64,000 nucleotides of DNA from Morella rubra (taxonomy: Eukaryota > Streptophyta > Magnoliopsida > Fagales > Myricaceae): positions 62,001-126,000 of the forward strand of contig RXIC02000511.1 of NCBI GenBank assembly GCA_003952965.2, written 5' to 3'. The translations under genes were made by a program, and so were the position numbers. Positions 57,590-64,000 of the stretch are shown here, one piece after another (the stretch's first letter is position 1; the number at the start of each line of letters is the position of its first letter). The notes beneath the pieces are model-generated. The model worked only from the letters and a program-made list of their open reading frames with translations. It was not told the origin of the DNA and did not search any database.

Positions 57590-60500
57590 AAAAAAAAAGA
57601 GAACATAAATTCAAACACAGAATGGTTTTTTTTTTGTTTTTTTTCTTTTCCAAAAATTTTTTTAAATGAAGATTTTTAATTTTTTTGGACAATGGTATTG
57701 TGTTGGAAGAACGGGTGAAATATTCAATTAAAAAAAAAAAAAAGAAGAATTTTTTTTTTTTTTTGAAAAAAAAAAAAAAGAGATGTTGGAAAAGAAAAAG
57801 AACTTTAAATTTATTTTTGAAAAATGGGAAAATTTTAAGTATATTTGAAAATAAAATTTTGGTGAGGATAGTTTTTATAGGTTTTTTTTTGGTTAAAATA
57901 GATTATTTTTTTGGCAAATTTTTAGCGGACACTTTTCCTAATTTGTTTTAATTTAAAGGAATTTTGAAAGTGGGAGAAAAGAATAACACCAGACCCCACG
58001 AACAAAGAAGTTTTGAAAGAGGAATTGAAAAAATGTAAACCCCTGGTGGTAAGAACACCACTGCAAAGTGCTCGCTTTTTTTGCGCTAGAGATGGGGGGG
58101 ACCCTTTTCCAAAGGGGAGTAAAGTTAAGTTTTAAGAAACAAAAGAAGAAGCATTTACAAGAAACATACAAAATACACAAGGAGGAACAACAAGTCTCTT
58201 GCCTACCCCCTCCCCCTACTAACCAGGGGAAGGAAAAATTTTAACATAAGGAGCGGGAGGCTGAAAATTAACCAACACTTCCTCTTCGACTTAACGTAAG
58301 CTGGGTTGTGGATTTTTAAATGGGTGTTTTCCCAGTGTTTTGGGAAACCTCGTTAAGTAATGGGAAGTTTTAAAACAAGTAAGTTTGAATGTTTAAGAAT
58401 TTGTTTTTTTCAAAAAGGGGTAGGTTAAAAAGAATCTTTTTTTGGGGTTAGAAAAATTTTGGGGAAAAAGATTGGCAATGTTGGGGGACGGTAATGTTTT
58501 TGTTAAGGCGTCCAGGCCAATGGAAACTAAAAAAGGAGGTGTTTTTGGTTTTTTGTCCCCCTTGCGCCAGGGTTTTTTCTGTAAAGCCATTTTTTCTCCC
58601 TTTGCAACGCAAAAAGTTTGTGGTTTATATTGTGGGGGGGTGGGGTGTGGCCAAATTGGTTGCCTAAGTCCCCCCCAGGCCAACATACCCATTCCGCTTT
58701 TCCCAGAAACGGAAAGTCTTAAAAATGTTTCACTCTGTTTCAATAAATGAATTCATCATGCCGGACAGGCCCCATGGGCCCCCCTTCTCCCCCTCAAAAA
58801 TGGACCCTGTCTTGGGGCTTTGCTCCCTCAAGCAAGTGGAACCCTGGTCCTGGGCCATACGGCTTTCCTTCCGTAAAAGGCTTTTGTTTGCAGCTTGCAA
58901 ATGTGCCCCAGTGGCCTGATAATTTTGGCTCTCTTCGTGGTCCTCCGTTTGGCTTTTCATTTTATACCCTAATCTGGAGTTGCTGCCTGGCTCTGAGTTT
59001 GAGGCACCTCTGCATTCCAAATGCTACTAAAACCCTAATTTTCCTCCTGTTTAATTTAGTACCTGTTTTTTTTTTGGGAAGCTATACAAGCCTTGCTAAA
59101 ATTAGAGAAAATGGAAGGTTTTTTCCAAGAAAAATTTGGCAGTCCTTGTTGGAAATTCGTGTAAATAGAGGAATTTCCTTTAAACTATTGGGGGGTTGAA
59201 TCAAAAAAAAACTTGGAAAACCCAAAAAAGTTTTTTTTATCGTTCTGGAATGCGCCTTCGGGCCCCCTTACATTCAATGCTATTAGGCCCCCTGTTTTTT
59301 TTCTTCCTTTAAAGTACTGAGTTAATGGGTTAACAGAAATTAAATGCCATCCCCAGAAGAGTTAAAGACCAACGCCGAAAAAAAGTTTAAACGGAAATGA
59401 CTTAAATTCAATTTCTTTAAAACTTAGAGATGTCTGCTTAAAAATAAAAATAAAAAAATTTTTACCATAAATCTATGAGAAAAGTTAAAGCACAGGATTA
59501 CAAGAAAATTTTAGCTTTTAATTTGCCACGTCCTTGGGGTTTTGGGAATGGGTTTCCAAATTTAAAGCTAATTCAAACTGTTACTCGGAAAAATCGAGAT
59601 CATTAGTTTTTTTTTTTTTTTAGAGGGGAAATTTTTCCCCTTGAGTTCTCCCAACATGGAATAATGGGTTTCCCCTTTCCGGGCATATTTTCGGAGCAGC
59701 AAACGAAGGGAATCATTTCTGATTTCATTTTTGCGGAAATCCTGGTAAGAAAATTTTATTGGGTGGTTGACAACTGTAATCAAGAAAACTTTTGGGAAAC
59801 CAAAATCTTTTTATTCTGTTTAATCCTAAACCCCTCCCTAATGGATGCTTTTTGGTTTGGGGTTCCTTTTTTTTTTTTCCCTCTATAATACCGAGATTAT
59901 TTTCCAAAATCATTGCGTTTTATGGTCGTAAACCTGAAAAAAAATGCTTTGTTTTTTTCCCCCTCCCAAAAAATCTTTTGAGAAATCTATACACAAAATT
60001 TTCTTTTGATATCTGGGGCGCGAGGATTTTTAACCAGTCAACCAAAATCCCAACAAGTTTCATTTTTTAAAATCCCCTCCGTGAATGCCCTTATTGTCCG
60101 TACAGAAAGTTTCCCTTTAAACTTTAAGTCCCTCAAGGCCGCCTAAGTTTTTTTAACACAAAAAATCCTCAATCAAATTCCTGAAGTAATATAAAAAAAG
60201 CTTTCTTCTCTGATCCATCCATTAATACAGGGCCTTATAAGTAAAAAAATAATATACCGTGGTCAACTCAACGAGTGGCCAAAGGAGGCCATGTCTTAGT
60301 TCCCCCCCCCCAAAACATTACCAACCAATACCCAACAACGAAAAATTAAAAAATAAAAAATTACCCACAAGAAACAGCTGTCGCGGGCGCTGGAACCCAA
60401 ATTTGCATTTTCGACAAATATTTTCAAGTAAAGTTTTTTGGGTGTGCTTTGCCATATATCCAGTAATATAACATGGTTTCTGATTTTTTGAGGTTTTATT

Positions 60501-61679
60501 TTGGTTCCCCTCCCTTCTCTTTTGGCCTTTTTCTGGCAGCCTTTGCTAATTTGCCCTATTCGCTTTTTGAAGTTGTTGAGATAAACACAAGACTGGGTAA
60601 ATAGCCGGGGATTTAAAACATAATAATGAAGGTAGCACAAGCACGGGTTAAGAGTCTCCAATTTTTTGGTCCCTGTTGCACAACTTTCTGCCCCTCCCTT
60701 ACTTTTCGTTTTTACAGAAGTAATGAGCCAAGCAGATACCAAACCTCCAAATTTCAAATGGAGGAGCTCCGTTTGCCCCCCAAATAAAGGAAATACAAAA
60801 ATCGAGCTTCAAAAATTGGCCTTTGGAAATTTCTTGGGTGCTTTCCTTCCAACAATCCTAATAGTCAAGCCCCGTGGGGGGGCAAAAACATAATTTTCCT
60901 CAACCTAAACCTGGTGAAAACAAAGAATACGATAATGCTAATGCTAAACGTAAATATTTTTAAAAAATTATAAAAAAGAACAGAAATATATTGGGTTTTC
61001 TCCTCTAGCCTTTTCCGCCCTTTTCTGATCACTCCCTCCAACGGTTTTTCCTCCCCGAAAAAAGTGCCTTAAGGATGCGCTCTGCTTTGGGACTCGCCTC
61101 CTGTCGAGTTCATATTTTCGAAAAGCCCCCCCACTTTCCTTTTTGTGTTGGATGTCTGGAAGGGACAACTTATGCTCCTGAAATTCCAGAATGGGGAAAA
61201 CTACAAGCCTTTCCCAAAAGCTCCAGGTGAATCGAATGGGCCAAACTAACAATGCATTCAAAACTGGGTTTGTTGAAAGGCTTTTTGAGAAAAGTTTCAT
61301 AGAATAATGTTGTTGGAATTGGTTTGAAAAAATATTTTTAATGTGTTTTAATTTTTTTTTTAAGAATTAGTGGGTAAATTTTTAATTTTGGAGAAAAAAA
61401 ATTTTAAATAAAAAAGTTTATTAAAATTAAATAAAAAAAGAATATACAAAACCGTGAAATAATTAAAATTATAAAAAAAAAAAAAAATTTTTAAAAAAAC
61501 GTTTTTTTTGAGAATCAGCCAGCAGAACTCGCATACGAACAATTCCATTTTTCCCCGGGCAATGTGAAAGCCTCGGGCAAAAATCCCCTCCCTTTTTCTT
61601 TTTTTTTTTTTCTAAGTGGCGAAAGCTCGCAAAGTCGCGGAAATGAAATACTTTTTTTTTCCTTGGATACGTAGCAAGT

Positions 61680-61711
<32 letters not shown>

Positions 61712-64000
61712 GTAATCAAACGTAAAAGCAGTAAACTTTAAATTAAAAGAAAGAGTTATATTGGATTTTTAAAAAAAAAAAGAATAAGAAAAAGAAAAAG
61801 GTTTATGAAAACCAGAAAAGAAATGCCCTTTGAAATTGCAAGTAGGCGCCGTTCGTTCTTTTTCTCCCTGACCGTTAAACTTAGATAAACATAGAATAAT
61901 GCTGCCCATGAACAAATCTTTTGATTAGTTGGGGTGAAATCAAGGGGTTGTTTTTTTTCATGTTTTTCTTTGCCCCAAATTTTATAATCGGGTGAAAAAT
62001 TATAATTTCTACCTTCCTACTCAGCTCGATAAAATATATTTTTAAATCGGCGTGATTTGGTAACTTTAAATGGGTTCCCCAAATCCTTTGTTTTTTTTTT
62101 TTTGTGGTTTAAACGACAAGATTGAATTCCGTTTTTTGAAATGTTTGCCCCCTGTTCGAGAGTTGTAAATCCAAACTTTCGTAAAAGGGTAATTGAACCG
62201 ATTTAAGGTTGGAAAAATGGACAGAAAAGTTGGAATGATCACGAAAAAAAATAAAACTAAAAAGATTAACAAGTAAAAAAACAAGTAAGTTTGGGTTTTT
62301 TTTCTTTCTTTTTATTCCCAAGCAAAATCACGTCCCCCTGTAAAACTTTGCAACCCTTTTTTGGCTTTTTTTTTTTTTTCTTATCCAAAAAGTTTTGGTT
62401 TTGAATTTGTATAGTTTTTGAAAGACGGCCTTCCCTTATGAGAAACGGTAAAAATTTTAGAGATGAGTCGTGAGTTTTAAATCCTATCGTTTTAATAAGT
62501 TTGAACTAGTTTTTTGACTAACCATTGCAGGAAAAATTATTTGGTTAAACAAGCTTTGGTGGTGCGGCCGTGAAAAAGCCCATGAAAGGAAACCTCAATT
62601 AAAAGGGTCCCCCCCAGGAAAGGATGTTTTTTTCATAAGTATAAAAATTAAAAAGTTCCTTTTTAATTCCTTCTCCTTATAGTAAAAAAGGAATAAGTTT
62701 AGAATTTAATTGGTTTTTTTGGATTAAAATTAATTTAAATTAAAATTTGTAAATTTTTTGGGAGTAAACTCTTTTTTATTACAATAACAAATAAAGATTG
62801 TTTTTTTATAGTAAGTTTTTGAGATTCTATGTTTTTTTTAATTAGTTAGAAATTTAAATTTTTTTTGAGTATTTTTAATTAGCAAAAATAAATAAATAGT
62901 TTTGGGTAGTTTTGAGATTTTTAGGTTTTAAAAGAGAGAAAGAATTTTTATTTTTTGGAGTTATGAATGCTATTGGGTTTTTGGAAAAGTGAACTTGGTA
63001 ATGTTGCTAGTTTTCTAGGATGAATTAATTTTTATTTTTAATTTTTTTTAAAATAGTTCTTATTTTTTTTAATAAGTCCCCTTTAATTAATTTTCATCTG
63101 AAAAATTTTTTTGTAGGGTTTTTTTTTCCGTTATTAAAAATTTTTTTTAATTTTTACTTATAAATTATAGAGCTTTCCAAAATAAGATGATTAAAAATGT
63201 TTGATTTTAAATTGTATTATAAATAAAGAACTTTCCTAAGTTATATAAGGCCCTAAAGGTCATCACTCAAGAACTGTTACCTAACCTTCCTTTGAAAAGG
63301 CGCCTTTCTGCAATTTTTAACACGCAAAAACCCAAGAAGAGAGGCAACAGTGTTACAAAATTCTGTTTTTTTTAAACTTTTAACGTCCTCCCAACCAGGG
63401 CAGTGAAGTATAAGCAAACTTGAAATAATGTTGAGAAATAAAAGATTCAAAAAATGTAGCCGCAACTAAATCTTTTCCACTGGCCCCCGAATGTACGGGG
63501 TAGAAGGTGGGAAATTACGAAGGGTTTTTACTGGGGGTGGACGGCCATGGGCTTATTTCCCAAGGCACCAGCCGCAAAAATGAAAATTGCCATATTTGGA
63601 TTGTTTTTTGTGTTGTTTCAAGGTTCTTAACAAATTTTTTCTTTAAAAATAAGTAAAAAGGACAACGTTGTTTTGGAACCTAGCACCGTCCCCGGGTAAA
63701 ATTAAAAACAGAAATTTTCAAAGAATTTAAGAAAGAAGCCTTCTTTGATTTAGAAAGAAGAAAGAGAGAGAGTGAAAAATGAGAGATTTAATTTTAAAAC
63801 AAGGAACCGGAATTAATATAATGAAAAAAATTAATGGGTTTTTGTTTTTTTGCCCCGAAAGTTGGAATTCCAGGATAAGAAACAAAGTTTTTGCAAAACG
63901 TGGGGTTTTAATTGACAAGAGTTTAAAAGGGGCAAAAAATTGTAAAGGTGGGGGTTTCCCTTAGATAAATGGGTTTTTTGTGAAGCAAAGGCTCTCAAAG
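57590..64000. other. Homopolymer-rich, frame-broken sequence to the right edge (probably low quality)
   Basis: From about 57.6 kb the character changes: runs of 4-10 identical bases of all four kinds follow one another (for example around 58094, 58629, 59605, 60301, 61482), and a run of about 30 T occurs near 61683. Stretches that look formerly coding (58440-59060, with fragments such as QLANVPQWPDNF) shift frame constantly. This is what uncorrected long-read sequence with base-duplicating insertions looks like at a contig end. I cannot support any gene here. Open frames up to 153 codons are listed by no family resemblance and on both strands alike. Confidence 0.55.

Noticed and set aside
58393..61300. 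Several frames of 90-153 codons near the right end
   Set aside because: They occur equally on both strands in homopolymer-rich sequence, resemble no family and probably reflect sequence errors.
1..64000. CRISPR arrays, tRNA or rRNA genes, viral integrations, biosynthetic gene clusters
   Set aside because: None seen on either strand; the genes present are unrelated housekeeping, signalling and transport genes.

Overview
This is a nuclear window from a flowering plant, almost certainly a dicot and probably woody. It is AT-rich between genes, the genes carry GT-AG introns, and every recognisable protein has a close Arabidopsis counterpart. It also carries plant LINE, hAT-like and MULE-like MITE remnants. 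There is no bacterial, organellar or viral gene content, and I saw no CRISPR array, rRNA or tRNA gene. The species cannot be named from the sequence alone.

Layout, left to right: (1) the first coding exon of a DICER-LIKE 4 gene on the minus strand, cut by the left edge (25-200); (2) SETH2/PIG-A on the plus strand (coding 4141-7870), the catalytic subunit for the first step of GPI-anchor synthesis, with a broken mTERF gene copy in its 5'UTR intron; (3) an intronless, GC-rich HEM4-domain (uroporphyrinogen-III synthase type) gene (9091-9990); (4) a MOL1-type LRR receptor kinase on the minus strand (11026-14364) with pseudokinase-like changes; (5) a gene-poor stretch (14.4-18.8 kb); (6) a 22-exon, 15-kb PH-START-DUF1336 gene (EDR2-like) on the minus strand (18804-33983), whose last intron holds a truncated LINE with a nested MITE; (7) a five-exon short-chain dehydrogenase (37006-38644, minus) bracketed by two copies of a ~310-bp repeat; (8) a two-exon bS6-type ribosomal protein gene (39706-41994, minus); (9) a plant PNRC-domain gene (44200-44730, plus); (10) the sugar transporter STP7 (47382-50347, minus); (11) an inverted pair of MITEs (51.16-51.56 kb); (12) an ATL21-like GUB_WAK pseudogene (53.1-53.8 kb); (13) a decayed LINE with the reverse-transcriptase domain missing (54.1-57.3 kb); (14) 6.4 kb of homopolymer-rich, frame-broken sequence to the right edge that looks like unpolished assembly.

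The genes do not form a pathway or cluster. They are ordinary single-gene neighbours, transcribed separately. Exon-intron structures were read by hand from splice consensus, conserved protein order and reading phase. For SETH2, MOL1, EDR2-like, SDR, bS6 and STP7 every intron phase closes and the total coding length is a multiple of three. I found no convincing new biological system. The most useful observations are the mTERF fragment in the SETH2 leader intron, a GC-AG intron in SETH2, the pseudokinase signature in MOL1, the LINE insertion with clear target duplication in the EDR2-like gene, the inverted MITE pair, the ATL21-like pseudogene, and the change in sequence quality after ~57.6 kb.
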